Part shown: piece after piece, positions 40,039-48,506 of the stretch
Position numbering within the stretch: position 1 is the first letter of the stretch
Layout of the letters: the number at the start of each line of letters is the position of its first letter
Assembly (NCBI RefSeq): GCF_001956215.1
Contig: NZ_MRTQ01000027.1
Coordinates: forward strand, 1-63,041
Direction: 5' to 3'
Source: Paenibacillus sp. FSL R5-0490
Lineage (GTDB): Bacteria; Bacillota; Bacilli; Bacillales; Cytobacillaceae
DNA length: 63,041 bases
Program-made: the position numbers and the translations under genes
The notes under the pieces: generated by a model
The model's database searches: none
What the model was told of the DNA's origin: nothing
Seen by the model: only the letters and a program-made list of their open reading frames with translations

Positions 40039-40424
40039 TATTTTTTACCTCCTTTAAATAGCGAATTTGCTGGTGATCCTGTTCCATAAATACCAGCTTG
40101 ATGCTCATTTGGGAATTTTGCAGGATGCATATTCCACCGTTCATGTTCTCCTCCAAATGTATTCTCAATTATATGATGAGCATCATACTTATCTCCTTTT
40201 TTCCTAATTATTTTACCTGTTTTTTCTGAAATAACATTTTCATTATACACAGGCCACTTTTGCCCTGTATTTTCTTCCCACTCTTTGATTACTTTATTTT
40301 TATTTTTAAATTCTACCCTATGCTTAGCTGTTTCTATTGGTGACATTTTTTTATTTTCTTTATTTCTTAAGGCTTGCTTCAACTTCTCTATTTTACCAGG
40401 CCCTGTACCGCTTATTAAAACCAT
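40038..40424 (-). CDS. Orphan HNH toxin tip (LXG-less cassette)
   Basis: The 128-residue frame carries the HNH-type nuclease motif YDAHHIIENTFGGEHERWNMHPAKFPNEHQAG, paralogous to the tip of the intact LXG toxin. It lacks the LXG domain. The ATG at 40424 lies in the terminator repeat and has no Shine-Dalgarno. Its first ~22 bases are a copy of an internal LXG sequence in another frame. It is probably silent until recombined onto an LXG N-terminus. Confidence 0.75.
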   Translation of the reverse strand: MVLISGTGPGKIEKLKQALRNKENKKMSPIETAKHRVEFKNKNKVIKEWEENTGQKWPVYNENVISEKTGKIIRKKGDKYDAHHIIENTFGGEHERWNMHPAKFPNEHQAGIYGTGSPANSLFKGGKK

Positions 40425-40461
40425 TAAAAAACCTTGAAAGACATAAAGCCATTCAAGGGTC
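40424..40461 (-). terminator. Toxin-cassette terminator repeat, copy 3
   Basis: CCTTGA and TCAAGG arms followed by six T on the minus strand. The inner GGC/GCC pairing of the other copies is degraded here. Confidence 0.7.
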
Positions 40462-40662
40462 TGTTTTTACAAAACAGTTTTTTTCATTCCATAACTCAAA
40501 GATATCATCAGGCAATAGTTCGTCAGCATTCGAATATACTAAATCATCTCTATATTTTCCTTTTAATCTATTCTGCTTCACATTATAATGTAACTTTATC
40601 TCTGTAGGCATTTCTTTTCCATATTCTTTACATTTTTCATGAATTTTTTCAAGTCCAATATC
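40453..40662 (-). pseudogene. Remnant of a small immunity-like gene
   Basis: An open frame without start reads IGLEKIHEKCKEYGKEMPTE... to LLPDDIFELWNEKNCFVKTDP and stops inside terminator repeat 3. In-frame stops (TGA TAA) lie directly before its first codons. It fills the gap between two terminator repeats, so it looks like a 5'-truncated immunity gene whose toxin is gone. The family is not certain. Confidence 0.55.
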
Positions 40663-40680
40663 TTATCATAAATCCAAAGT

Positions 40681-40719
40681 AAAAAACCTTGAAAGGCAGT
40701 TCATAGCCAATCAAGGTCA
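40681..40719 (-). terminator. Toxin-cassette terminator repeat, copy 4
   Basis: ACCTTGA, TT, GGC, loop, GCC, TT, TCAAGGT and five T on the minus strand, ending the SUKH gene of the intact toxin. Confidence 0.85.
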
Positions 40720-40749
40720 ATTATTTTTTACTTTTTCTACCAATTAAAC

Positions 40750-41187
40750 CTAATCCTCAATTAAATCTAAATAATATTCATTATTATTGAGAAACTTTTT
40801 AAAAAAATCCTCTAACGATTCAGCTATTTGAATATCGAAATAATATATTGGATTATTAACTAATTGTAAATCTATTGTAATATAAACACCCTCGTTTACT
40901 TCAAAAAAAATAAGTTTATCTTCATCATCAAAAAGTTCATCTAAATCTGGGTCAAATTCAAAAATACCTTCTCTTAATCTAATATCTGCTACAGCCCCTG
41001 GTCCCAATATTCTATTTATTGCATTAGCACTTTGACCTTTAATAAAACCATAACCAACTTCTAAATATAACTGTTTTAAATCATTTGGAAAACTGATATC
41101 CATTCTTTGTTCAGCTTTTAAAAGATCATCTTCAGGTACCTTATAGGTTTTATTTTCTAGCTCATTAATAAATTCAAAATCAGCCAT
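40750..41187 (-). CDS. SUKH (SMI1/KNR4) immunity protein of the LXG-HNH toxin
   Basis: The 145-residue acidic protein has the SUKH core MDISFPNDLKQLYLEVGYGFIKG and an acidic patch (DPDLDELFDDEDK). It lies eight bases after the toxin stop. Immunity against the HNH tip is expected from family and position. Confidence 0.88.
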   Translation of the reverse strand: MADFEFINELENKTYKVPEDDLLKAEQRMDISFPNDLKQLYLEVGYGFIKGQSANAINRILGPGAVADIRLREGIFEFDPDLDELFDDEDKLIFFEVNEGVYITIDLQLVNNPIYYFDIQIAESLEDFFKKFLNNNEYYLDLIED

Positions 41188-41195
41188 ATGCTATT

Positions 41196-42884
41196 TTACC
41201 TCCTTGGAAATAGTTTACCTGATGGTGCTCCCTTTCCATGTATCCCTGCTTGGTGTTCGTTAGGATATTTTGCTGGATGAATATTCCACCACTCATGAGG
41301 GCCACCAAAGTTATTCTCTATGATATGATGGGCATCATACGGTTGACCAATACTCCGAGCAACCTCTCCATTCTTATCAAGCACTTCTTCTGTATATCTT
41401 GGCCACTTTTGGTTGGTTTTTTCTTCCCATTCTGCAATCAATTTATCTTTCAAGCTCGATGTAAATTTGCTTCTATACTTAGCTGTCTCTTTTGGTGTCA
41501 ATTTTTCATAGTTTTTGTTTCTCAAGGCTTCTTTTATAAGATGAATCTGCTCTTTATTAACCTTTCGTCCAGTTTTAGCCTCTATATCCCTCAGATAAGC
41601 TTTTGCTAAATCCTTATTAAGTTCATCCGTACCCTTACCAGCCTTCCTCCCCGGCAAGACCACATGACCCTTTTCCTCTTTCAATATCCTGACAAGCGCA
41701 TCAAAGTCGGCCTTTTTGATGCTTTTCCGTATGACCTTGGTTCCTTGTTTTCGGACAACAGCAGCCAGCGACAGGTATTCGAGTATTTCAAGCGGGGTTC
41801 CGTCAGCTATGGAGTCCAGTTCCCGCACTCCGCCCACTTGGTCTTTTGGAATGGAGTCGACGAATTCGTAGGCTATTCCTTTTTCTCCATAGAATTCCCT
41901 GACAATCCGGCCGTCCTCGTATAGATGAAACTTTCCGCCCTGATTCTCGCTGCCGATGCCATACTCGTCTATGACATCAACAGTAAGGATTTCCCGGCCG
42001 CTCAGGGAGGCGAATTCCTCAGGGCTGATTTCGTTACTGTTTAGCTCTGCTAAAGCCTTCAAGGCTCTTAATTGATAGTGGATGGTCTTTCTTTCGTAAT
42101 TACTCTGCCAGATAGCCCAGATGGAATAAGCACCGGGCGGCAGAATCTGACCCAGGGCCGTGACTCCCAGCTCTTTAAAGAATTCCGGAGAATGCATGGA
42201 ATTTCCTGCTTTATGCCTGATGCCTTCTAATAGCTCTCCATAGATTGGGCTTGATTGAAGCTGCTTGACGGAATAGCCGGAAATGCTGAGATTTCCACTC
42301 TGAAAGAGGCTGGAAATTTCATTGATGTATGTCTGCATCAGATGAAGATCCTGCTCAATTGGATCAAGAGCCAGTGTTTGCGAGCTGTCAAAGGTCATAA
42401 GATCATCAACCGTATTTTTCCGGTGAAGTTCCGCTCTCCTTACATGTGCCGAAAACTCCCCATCCTGCAGGTGAGGGAGACTGACAATATCAGAAACTTT
42501 CTGCATCACCACATTGGTCTCGTCTGTTAGGCTATTGGTGATAGATTCTGTTTTTACCAGGCCCTGTGCCGCTTCTCCATCCAAAAAGCTCTGACGGATG
42601 AATCCATTGCTTGCCGGTTCGAGCATCTGAAGGGAAGAAGCTATTCCTTTTAAAGTATTTTGATAGTCTGCAAGAAAGCCTTCAAAAAATAAGAGAAAAG
42701 GAGAATGACATTCCTGGAAGAAAGCCTGAATAGCGGCTGCTCCCTCTCCCCGAAAGGAGTCCTCAAACGAAGTAATTCCTTCTACATCACGTGCAATGTT
42801 TCTTATCTGCTCTTCTAAGGAGTCGAGACTGGTGTGAAGCTCCTTCAATCCGCTATGCAACTCCCTTGCATCTAATACCTTCAG
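41196..42884 (-). CDS. LXG-domain T7SS toxin with HNH-type nuclease tip
   Basis: The N-terminal LXG domain (KVLDARELHSGLKEL... about 200 residues) directs export through the T7SS. A linker region follows, ending in KAGKGT, and then a nuclease tip with YDAHHIIENNFGGPHEWWNIHPAKYPNEHQAG. An in-frame ATG exists at 42956, but it has no ribosome site and lies inside the likely promoter. An ideal AGGAGG (42894-42899) stands nine bases before a CTG at 42884 (six before an ATA), exactly where other LXG proteins begin. I therefore place the start at the non-AUG codon, giving 562 residues. SUKH immunity follows. Confidence 0.85.
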   Translation of the reverse strand: MKVLDARELHSGLKELHTSLDSLEEQIRNIARDVEGITSFEDSFRGEGAAAIQAFFQECHSPFLLFFEGFLADYQNTLKGIASSLQMLEPASNGFIRQSFLDGEAAQGLVKTESITNSLTDETNVVMQKVSDIVSLPHLQDGEFSAHVRRAELHRKNTVDDLMTFDSSQTLALDPIEQDLHLMQTYINEISSLFQSGNLSISGYSVKQLQSSPIYGELLEGIRHKAGNSMHSPEFFKELGVTALGQILPPGAYSIWAIWQSNYERKTIHYQLRALKALAELNSNEISPEEFASLSGREILTVDVIDEYGIGSENQGGKFHLYEDGRIVREFYGEKGIAYEFVDSIPKDQVGGVRELDSIADGTPLEILEYLSLAAVVRKQGTKVIRKSIKKADFDALVRILKEEKGHVVLPGRKAGKGTDELNKDLAKAYLRDIEAKTGRKVNKEQIHLIKEALRNKNYEKLTPKETAKYRSKFTSSLKDKLIAEWEEKTNQKWPRYTEEVLDKNGEVARSIGQPYDAHHIIENNFGGPHEWWNIHPAKYPNEHQAGIHGKGAPSGKLFPRR

Positions 42885-42958
42885 TATAAATCGCCTCCTG
42901 CCATTCGACAACTGGAATAGAGGCGCTTCAGAGAGCCCCTCACTAGAATTTTCCATAA

Positions 42959-42987
42959 TTTATACTTTACACTAAAAATTAGAGTAA
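42959..42987 (-). promoter_or_regulatory. Candidate promoter of the LXG toxin
   Basis: Minus-strand TTACTC (42982-42987) and TATAAA (42959-42964) have a 17-base spacer. The start of transcription would fall near 42952, downstream of the ATG at 42956, supporting a translation start further in. Confidence 0.5.
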
Positions 42988-43097
42988 TTTTATTACGAAT
43001 AGGATTATTTTTACACTTTTGTATAAAACAGTAATAAATACCCATCGACATAATGTCTAAAATAAGAAAAATGTATCATTATTACATTATTTCCCTG

Positions 43098-43106
43098 TGA
43101 TATAGT
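43098..43106 (+). promoter_or_regulatory. Candidate extended -10 promoter of the ywqH-like gene
   Basis: TGATATAGT at 43098-43106 is an extended -10 (TG-n-TATAGT). The -35 is poor. It lies 64 bases before the DUF5082 start. Confidence 0.45.
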
Positions 43107-43169
43107 AAAATAGATTCTTTTTACCCGGTTTAATAATATGAAAATGGCAGTATATAGAGGTGAATATTC

Positions 43170-43526
43170 ATGTCTTTAGGCTATTACTACAGTTTATTGG
43201 CGAAGAAACAAAGTGATCTGCAGAGACTGCTGGCCTGTGAGGGAGAGCTCCAAGGAAAACAGCAGGAGTTTAACCACTATCGGCATACCGTCACAAAGCC
43301 GGATCTTTCCCCTTTTACCTGGCAGGGAAAGCTGGCAGATGAATTTGAGGATATCCGGTTTGAACAAATGCTCACGAGTTATACTGACATTGAGTCAAAT
43401 CAGTTTCATGAGGTGTTTTCAGCCATAAGCCGGAAGCTGCAGCAGATCCAGCAGGAAATCGATTCTATCAAACAAACAATCGCTTCCCTGGAAGCACAGC
43501 TTGCAGCAGAGAGGTCGAAGAAATAA
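43170..43526 (+). CDS. LXG-associated helper, DUF5082 (YwqH-like)
   Basis: The 118-residue helical protein has a WXG-like turn (TWQGKLADEFEDIRF, near residue 51) between long coiled-coil helices. Proteins of this type pair with LXG domains and help target them to T7SS. It normally sits just upstream of, and co-directional with, the LXG gene, but here it is divergent. Ribosome site AGGTG. Confidence 0.8.
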   Translation: MSLGYYYSLLAKKQSDLQRLLACEGELQGKQQEFNHYRHTVTKPDLSPFTWQGKLADEFEDIRFEQMLTSYTDIESNQFHEVFSAISRKLQQIQQEIDSIKQTIASLEAQLAAERSKK

Positions 43527-43542
43527 TGAGGAGGTATTGAGT

Positions 43543-43839
43543 ATGGATACTGAGATTAAGCTAAGGATAAACGATATAGAACAAGCACTTTCTAAACTTC
43601 AATCCTCCGCTAACGGGCTCCAGCCATCCTTTGCATCCACTATTGGAGAGAATAATGTCCTTGATTTCATCAATAAATTGAACGCTTTAAATAGGCAGCT
43701 TCATCAGGTGACAGAAGCCTATAAATCCATATTGCTCCAAAATGAAGAAACAACACGGCAATCCGTACAATTCTTGGATGAATCGGATCGGCTGCTTTCC
43801 AGGGGGATACATGGAGAAACTGGCAGAAAAATTACGTAG
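43543..43839 (+). CDS. LXG-associated helper, DUF5344 (YwqI-like)
   Basis: The 98-residue helical protein (MDTEIKLRINDIEQALSKLQ...) follows the DUF5082 gene by 16 bases with a GGAGG site; the frame is open from 43501, but this ATG fits the family. It is expected to bind the LXG domain together with the YwqH-like protein. Confidence 0.78.
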   Translation: MDTEIKLRINDIEQALSKLQSSANGLQPSFASTIGENNVLDFINKLNALNRQLHQVTEAYKSILLQNEETTRQSVQFLDESDRLLSRGIHGETGRKIT

Positions 43840-43862
43840 CAGGTGGCTGTACATTACAATTA

Positions 43863-43905
43863 AACAAAAAAGAAGCTTCCCACAATCAGCTTATGAGAAG
43901 TCTCC
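43863..43905 (-). terminator. Strand-specific terminator of the decarboxylase gene
   Basis: In the leftward transcript CUUCUCAUAA pairs with UUGUGGGAAG using U-G wobbles, and a run of six T follows. In the rightward transcript the same positions become C-A mismatches, so it should end leftward transcription only. Confidence 0.7.
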
Positions 43906-43940
43906 ATAAATATTTTCCAGTCAATTGCTTGATTTACTCA

Positions 43941-45590
43941 TTAGGAACCTAAAATACTATACTTACGATTTCTCATTTTCAGGAATATCTCCAAGTGTTC
44001 TTTTAAGAATCCGACATAACGGTTGACCTCTTCTATCGTAGTGTAGGGAGAGATCGCGAAAAATTTATGTGCGTACACAGGCAGCTGCTTGTTTAAGTCT
44101 GCCGCTTCAACGAGTCGCTGCTTTTTTGTATTTCCAAAAAAGACAGTATCTCGTTCAGTACCAATTATTTCAGCAAACTCGTCATTAAATTGATTAATTT
44201 CCATTATTTCTTCCATAGTTAAATGTCTGTTCAATTCGTTATCCCATTCTATCTTTTCAGGGTAAAAACGGAATGTTGTAATAGGAGAAATTTCATTCGT
44301 TACTGCCACATTCGAAACTTCTCTTGTTAACATCTCTCTAAATGCAATATTGACACGGATATAATTGGCCAAAAGCTCTTGATAGCCTTCCATTCCAAAT
44401 GCTAATAAAGATGCATAAATCCCTAAAGCACTTCCCATCCGTGAGCATTCCAGCGTGAAGCCTGTATGATAGCTCCCATACCCACGGTTCCCAACATAAG
44501 GCGTTTCCGCTGCATCTAAATCTACATACTTAAGATACTCTCTGTTTTTAATTAAAAATAAACTTGTGATATATGGGGTTTGTCCAAGCTTATGGAAATC
44601 AAAGACCATGCTATCTGCAAGCTTTATCTGTTTGAACTTACGCTGATAGGATCTTAAAACCTTCTTAACATTGTCTTCAAATCTCAGAGGGTTACTTTCA
44701 AAATCGTAATGGTTAAAGAAGGTATACATACCGCCCATGGCCGAGTCTGCATGGATATAAATCGGATATACGCCATGGGTACGTTCCAAGTCTTCTGCTA
44801 CCCGCTTAATCCCCTCAATGTCATCAATCCCAAATGTATCAGTCGTTCCCATTGTGGCAAGTACATAAAGAGGAACACCGCCTTTGACAATAACAAGCTC
44901 CATTTTCTCTTTTAAATCATCGAGATTCATAGAATGATCAGCATTCACTTTTACCCGAATCATATTCTTCACGCCAATCCCTGCAGCTTCTACAGACTTA
45001 TACAGACTATAGTGTGATAGCTCTGAACAGAAGCAATAGAGATTTTGCGGCACACCATTTTCTTTTGAAGACGGTGCATACCGTGCAATGGCAAGTCGCA
45101 AAGAATTAAAAACAGCGCCTTGTCCTCCCCAGGTTGTATACCCTGCACTAATGCTCTCATCGTATCCGATTAATTTGGATAGCATACTGGTTATCTCGAT
45201 TTCTGCTGCAGCCGCTGCTGGGCCTTCCACATCCCAGAGATTGTTCCCATTGACCAGGACCATTACTAAGTTCCCGAGCATACTTGCTATATTCGGAAGG
45301 GGCGCTGCGTTTGCTACATAATTTCGATTGACGTAGCGGTGTCCTTCCGCCAATTTAAGAAGCTCCTGAATCACTTCCTCCATCGGCACACCCTTTTTCG
45401 GAACATCGGCCTTTTCGATGATACGATTATAGTAATCCTCTGTGTACTCGGGCATTTTTCCAAGTGTTAGTTTGTTGGGATCCTTTAACTCATCTATTTT
45501 CGTTAAGATTGTCTTAAAGTAAGACAATAATTTCTCTCTTTGAAGTTCATTCCCGTCCATACTGGGAAATAACTTTTGAATTTCCTTCAT
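43941..45590 (-). CDS. PLP-dependent amino acid decarboxylase (group II type)
   Basis: The 549-residue enzyme has the PLP lysine K334 in DFHKLGQTPY, the cofactor Asp D282 in HADSAMGG and the GTTDTFGIDD loop. It resembles tyrosine/aspartate/glutamate-type group II decarboxylases, but the substrate amino acid is not clear from the sequence. It would release CO2 and make an amine in the cytosol. A Rho-independent terminator and a decayed c-di-GMP riboswitch precede it, so its old ligand control is probably lost. Confidence 0.82.
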   Translation of the reverse strand: MKEIQKLFPSMDGNELQREKLLSYFKTILTKIDELKDPNKLTLGKMPEYTEDYYNRIIEKADVPKKGVPMEEVIQELLKLAEGHRYVNRNYVANAAPLPNIASMLGNLVMVLVNGNNLWDVEGPAAAAAEIEITSMLSKLIGYDESISAGYTTWGGQGAVFNSLRLAIARYAPSSKENGVPQNLYCFCSELSHYSLYKSVEAAGIGVKNMIRVKVNADHSMNLDDLKEKMELVIVKGGVPLYVLATMGTTDTFGIDDIEGIKRVAEDLERTHGVYPIYIHADSAMGGMYTFFNHYDFESNPLRFEDNVKKVLRSYQRKFKQIKLADSMVFDFHKLGQTPYITSLFLIKNREYLKYVDLDAAETPYVGNRGYGSYHTGFTLECSRMGSALGIYASLLAFGMEGYQELLANYIRVNIAFREMLTREVSNVAVTNEISPITTFRFYPEKIEWDNELNRHLTMEEIMEINQFNDEFAEIIGTERDTVFFGNTKKQRLVEAADLNKQLPVYAHKFFAISPYTTIEEVNRYVGFLKEHLEIFLKMRNRKYSILGS

Positions 45591-45645
45591 CCTGTACCTC
45601 CTGGATGCTTTTTCAAGAAGCAGATTTATCTAAAGATCCTATAAA

Positions 45646-45790
45646 AAAAGTCCACACAGGTGGACAAATCATTGCCGCATTAAGTAATATTCAGCCTTTC
45701 CGGCAACCCGGCTGCCATAGATATTCCCTGTTAAATAGAAGGAATAATGTGCTATTTATTTATTCTTTCATAAGGACTAATTCGTGCATC
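45646..45790 (-). promoter_or_regulatory. Decayed c-di-GMP-I (GEMM) riboswitch with intact terminator
   Basis: The minus strand keeps the 3' aptamer half (CTATGGCAGCCGGGTTGCCG, 45699-45718), and the upstream TTAGTCC is also shared with the intact switch at 48376-48458. The 5' half with GACGCAAAGC is missing. A terminator GTCCAC/GTGGAC with seven T (about 45646-45664) remains, ahead of the decarboxylase gene. Confidence 0.6.
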
Positions 45791-45869
45791 AAATGGAAGC
45801 TTCCCACAGGCTGCGCTTAACTGAAATAAGAACCTATATATGAATCACAGCCAGCAAGGGTAAAACTCT

Positions 45870-47069
45870 TTATACTGCTGCACGGACCTTTTTATCAGCA
45901 ATTTGACCCTGAGCCGCCTCTGTTTCATCACCATGATTCCATGCAAATATTAATTTATTCACATCATTTGTAAGCTCAACAAGGTTCTTTGCTACCTGTA
46001 CAAGTTTTTGCATTGCAGACAGTTCATCATCACTTATATCGATTAGCTCCTCAAACATTTCAACAGATTCCCGTGAGATTGAGGCAATCTCAACAATTGT
46101 TGCCATGATCTGCTGTGAAGCAGAGGATAATTCCTGTGTACTCGCAGAAGAGTTTTCATTATTTTCAGCAATAATTGTTGTAGTAGCCAGAATTTTTTTG
46201 AACATGGTCCCAACTTCTACAAGGGTGGTATTTGTATCTTTCAATTCCTCTGTTCCCTGCTGCATGGAATTTACAACTATTTCAGTTTCTTCCTGTATAT
46301 TCCTTACAATGGTTGATACTTCAGAGGAAGACTGCCGTGATTGTTCGGCCAATTTCCGAACCTCATCAGCAACGACCGCAAACCCCTTGCCATGCTCCCC
46401 CGCACGGGCCGCTTCTATGGCCGCATTCAATGCTAATAAATTAATTTGTTCTGAAATTCCTGTTATCACTTTTACAATTGTGCCGATTTCATGAGATTTT
46501 TCTCCGAGTTTATTTATGGCATCAAATGTTATATTTACAGTTTGATTAAACTGATTCATCTTATCTAAGGAATCCTTTAGCTTCTCGTTTCCTTCCTGCG
46601 TCAGTTCTAAGGTAGTATTCGATTGATCTGATATCTGAAGTGATCTGCCGGATAGATTTTCGATAGCCTGTGTCATTTCTTCCATAGATGCAGCACTTTC
46701 TTCTGTTGCTGCCAATTGTTTCGTCAACCCTCTGCCTACCTCATCAATTGCCGCTCTAACAATATCTGCTTTCTCAGAAGCATATTCACCGACTTCCGTA
46801 AGGTTTTCACCTTTTTCCTGAACATCTTTTGAATATGAATAAAACTTTTCCCTTACAAGGCCGAAATAGTCGATAAGCCCATTAAATACAGCATGTTTAG
46901 AGCTTCGTTCATCAACTTTGTTTGCAATGTTGCCCGCTGATAATTCTTCCATTCCATTTAATATTTCTTTATGAATATGAAGATGGCGCTTTAACGAAAA
47001 ATACCGGTAGGCCAAAAAAACCGATACTCCCATTAAGATAATAATGATGCCTAGCATAATCGCTTCCAT
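45870..47069 (-). CDS. Methyl-accepting chemotaxis protein without sensor domain
   Basis: The 399-residue protein has one N-terminal membrane helix (about 4-22), no extracellular ligand domain, and a cytoplasmic signalling domain whose hairpin tip is [36 protein letters not shown]. It would signal to CheA/CheW from an internal or partner-derived input. It follows the GNAT and STAS-like genes behind a c-di-GMP riboswitch, linking it to second-messenger control. Confidence 0.9.
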   Translation of the reverse strand: MEAIMLGIIIILMGVSVFLAYRYFSLKRHLHIHKEILNGMEELSAGNIANKVDERSSKHAVFNGLIDYFGLVREKFYSYSKDVQEKGENLTEVGEYASEKADIVRAAIDEVGRGLTKQLAATEESAASMEEMTQAIENLSGRSLQISDQSNTTLELTQEGNEKLKDSLDKMNQFNQTVNITFDAINKLGEKSHEIGTIVKVITGISEQINLLALNAAIEAARAGEHGKGFAVVADEVRKLAEQSRQSSSEVSTIVRNIQEETEIVVNSMQQGTEELKDTNTTLVEVGTMFKKILATTTIIAENNENSSASTQELSSASQQIMATIVEIASISRESVEMFEELIDISDDELSAMQKLVQVAKNLVELTNDVNKLIFAWNHGDETEAAQGQIADKKVRAAV

Positions 47070-47129
47070 TTTTGAAAATCCCCTTACATCTATTTAATTA
47101 AATTAAACTTCAGTTTAGTGTGTTTACAT

Positions 47130-47840
47130 TTAAAGCTCTTTTATAAGGATATATGTACCATCCGCTACATTTTCAGGAATGCCACGCAACTTAAGGTTCT
47201 CTTGATATTTATAGACGATAAAATTTCCTTCTGTATCTTTATATTTTTTCATATTATGATATTTTTCCATTACACGTATTGATTTCGGGTTGGTTGCTTC
47301 ACCTAGAACAGCCTTTAATCCTTGGGATGATGCTTTTGCGATTAATCTATTTCCTAGTTGCTGAATAATTTCTTGACGATTATGTTCAGCAATTACGCCT
47401 AACATAAAAAGGTGTAATAGTTCCCCATCTATAATGTCATGTCCATTCTGTATTTTATAATCTTCCATGAAACGTTTATCCACATCTTCCAAAACACGCA
47501 GAATTACATTCATATCATAAAAAGAACCTTCAAATATATCTTCTCCGATTATCTCAGGTGCATTTGTATCTCCCGCAAGTACACCAACAACATTATGATG
47601 AGCATCCAGTGCAACTGCGCAATATCCCTGTTCAATCGTAGAGTCTAAATAATCCTTGGTAAACTGATAGAAATCCTCATAGCCTATATTCAATTGACCT
47701 ACCATTGGCTCCTGAATCCATTTCCCTGCAACCTCTACCCCTATGAATGTTCGAGCCAGACAATCTGCTGCTTTCACAATTAATTCTGGCTGATCCTTCT
47801 TTATGATTTCGTATGTATATAACTCTAGTGTTGTTTGCAC
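47130..47840 (-). CDS. GNAT-fold acyltransferase-like protein
   Basis: The 236-residue protein has a GNAT-like core (YCAVALDAHHNVVGVLAGD, then NRLIAKASSQGLKAVLGEATNPKSIRVMEKYH). The start is GTG at 47840, with AAGGGAG seven bases upstream; the frame is open to 47978 but lacks such a site there. The substrate is unknown. It lies between the STAS-like gene and the chemotaxis receptor and probably shares their riboswitch-controlled mRNA. Confidence 0.65.
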   Translation of the reverse strand: MQTTLELYTYEIIKKDQPELIVKAADCLARTFIGVEVAGKWIQEPMVGQLNIGYEDFYQFTKDYLDSTIEQGYCAVALDAHHNVVGVLAGDTNAPEIIGEDIFEGSFYDMNVILRVLEDVDKRFMEDYKIQNGHDIIDGELLHLFMLGVIAEHNRQEIIQQLGNRLIAKASSQGLKAVLGEATNPKSIRVMEKYHNMKKYKDTEGNFIVYKYQENLKLRGIPENVADGTYILIKEL

Positions 47841-47895
47841 TTCTTTACTCCCTTTCAAATGTAAAATAATGATTCCTTCATCATTGTCACCAACA

Positions 47896-48264
47896 TCAGA
47901 TGCCATGAGGCACTTTATCAATGAATGTACCCGAGAACTCAATTCTCTCAAGTGCATTCCTGATTTGCACCTGCGCAATTTTAGATGATGGTTTTACTAC
48001 AAGAATATCCTTAAATCCCAGTGAAGAATAAAATTGCATTGTCTGTTCAAGCTGTGGAACCACCTTTGATGGGACAGGTGATTGGTGGGTCCCATCTACA
48101 ACAAATGTATAACTTTGCCTTGATACCTTATTAATCGTATCCTGTAAATCTATCATATAACCTTCCGCATCCTCCTCTCTCATTAACCCATGAACCTGTA
48201 CATGAACTTCCTTTGCAACCTCATTAATGGCCATTTTGTATTTTTTCTTATCTACAACTATCAT
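47896..48264 (-). CDS. Small STAS-like protein, first gene behind c-di-GMP riboswitch
   Basis: The 122-residue protein (MIVVDKKKYKMAINEVAKEVHVQVHGLM...FVVDGTHQSPVPSKVVPQLEQTMQFYSSLGFKDILVV) shows the alternating beta/alpha pattern of STAS or SpoIIAA-like folds, without a firm family match. AGGAG precedes the ATG. Being the first gene after the switch, it is directly exposed to c-di-GMP control. Confidence 0.6.
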   Translation of the reverse strand: MIVVDKKKYKMAINEVAKEVHVQVHGLMREEDAEGYMIDLQDTINKVSRQSYTFVVDGTHQSPVPSKVVPQLEQTMQFYSSLGFKDILVVKPSSKIAQVQIRNALERIEFSGTFIDKVPHGI

Positions 48265-48320
48265 CTCTGATCTCCTCTGCCTGTATTCTTCATATTTTTT
48301 TGCCTATTTAGACAGTGTCC

Positions 48321-48458
48321 AAAAAAAGACTATCCCCAAATTAAAAGGGATAGCCAAATAAACTGTCTTTATTATCCTTGGCAACCCGACTGTCATTACC
48401 CCAAGAGGATTTTAGACTCGTAGCTTTGCGTCCTTACCTTTCGATAAGTTTGCCTTTT
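48321..48458 (-). promoter_or_regulatory. c-di-GMP-I (GEMM) riboswitch
   Basis: The minus-strand aptamer (48458-48376) has GGCAAAC, a GAAA tetraloop, the invariant GACGCAAAGC (48432-48423) and the closing ATGACAGTCGGGTTGCC. A terminator follows (GGCTATCCC/GGGGATAGTC with seven T, 48354-48321). The downstream mRNA covers the STAS-like, GNAT and chemoreceptor genes. Confidence 0.93.
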
Positions 48459-48506
48459 TCTATTTTATTAAATAGGACTAATTTCACGATTACATTTTAC
48501 TATACC

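Noticed and set aside
37208..40719. CRISPR-like array from repeated hairpins
   Set aside because: Only four copies, spaced by whole genes, each with a T-run; they are terminators. No CRISPR array or cas gene is in the window.
45700..45860. Intact second c-di-GMP riboswitch
   Set aside because: Only the 3' half matches; the GACGCAAAGC half needed for ligand binding is absent.
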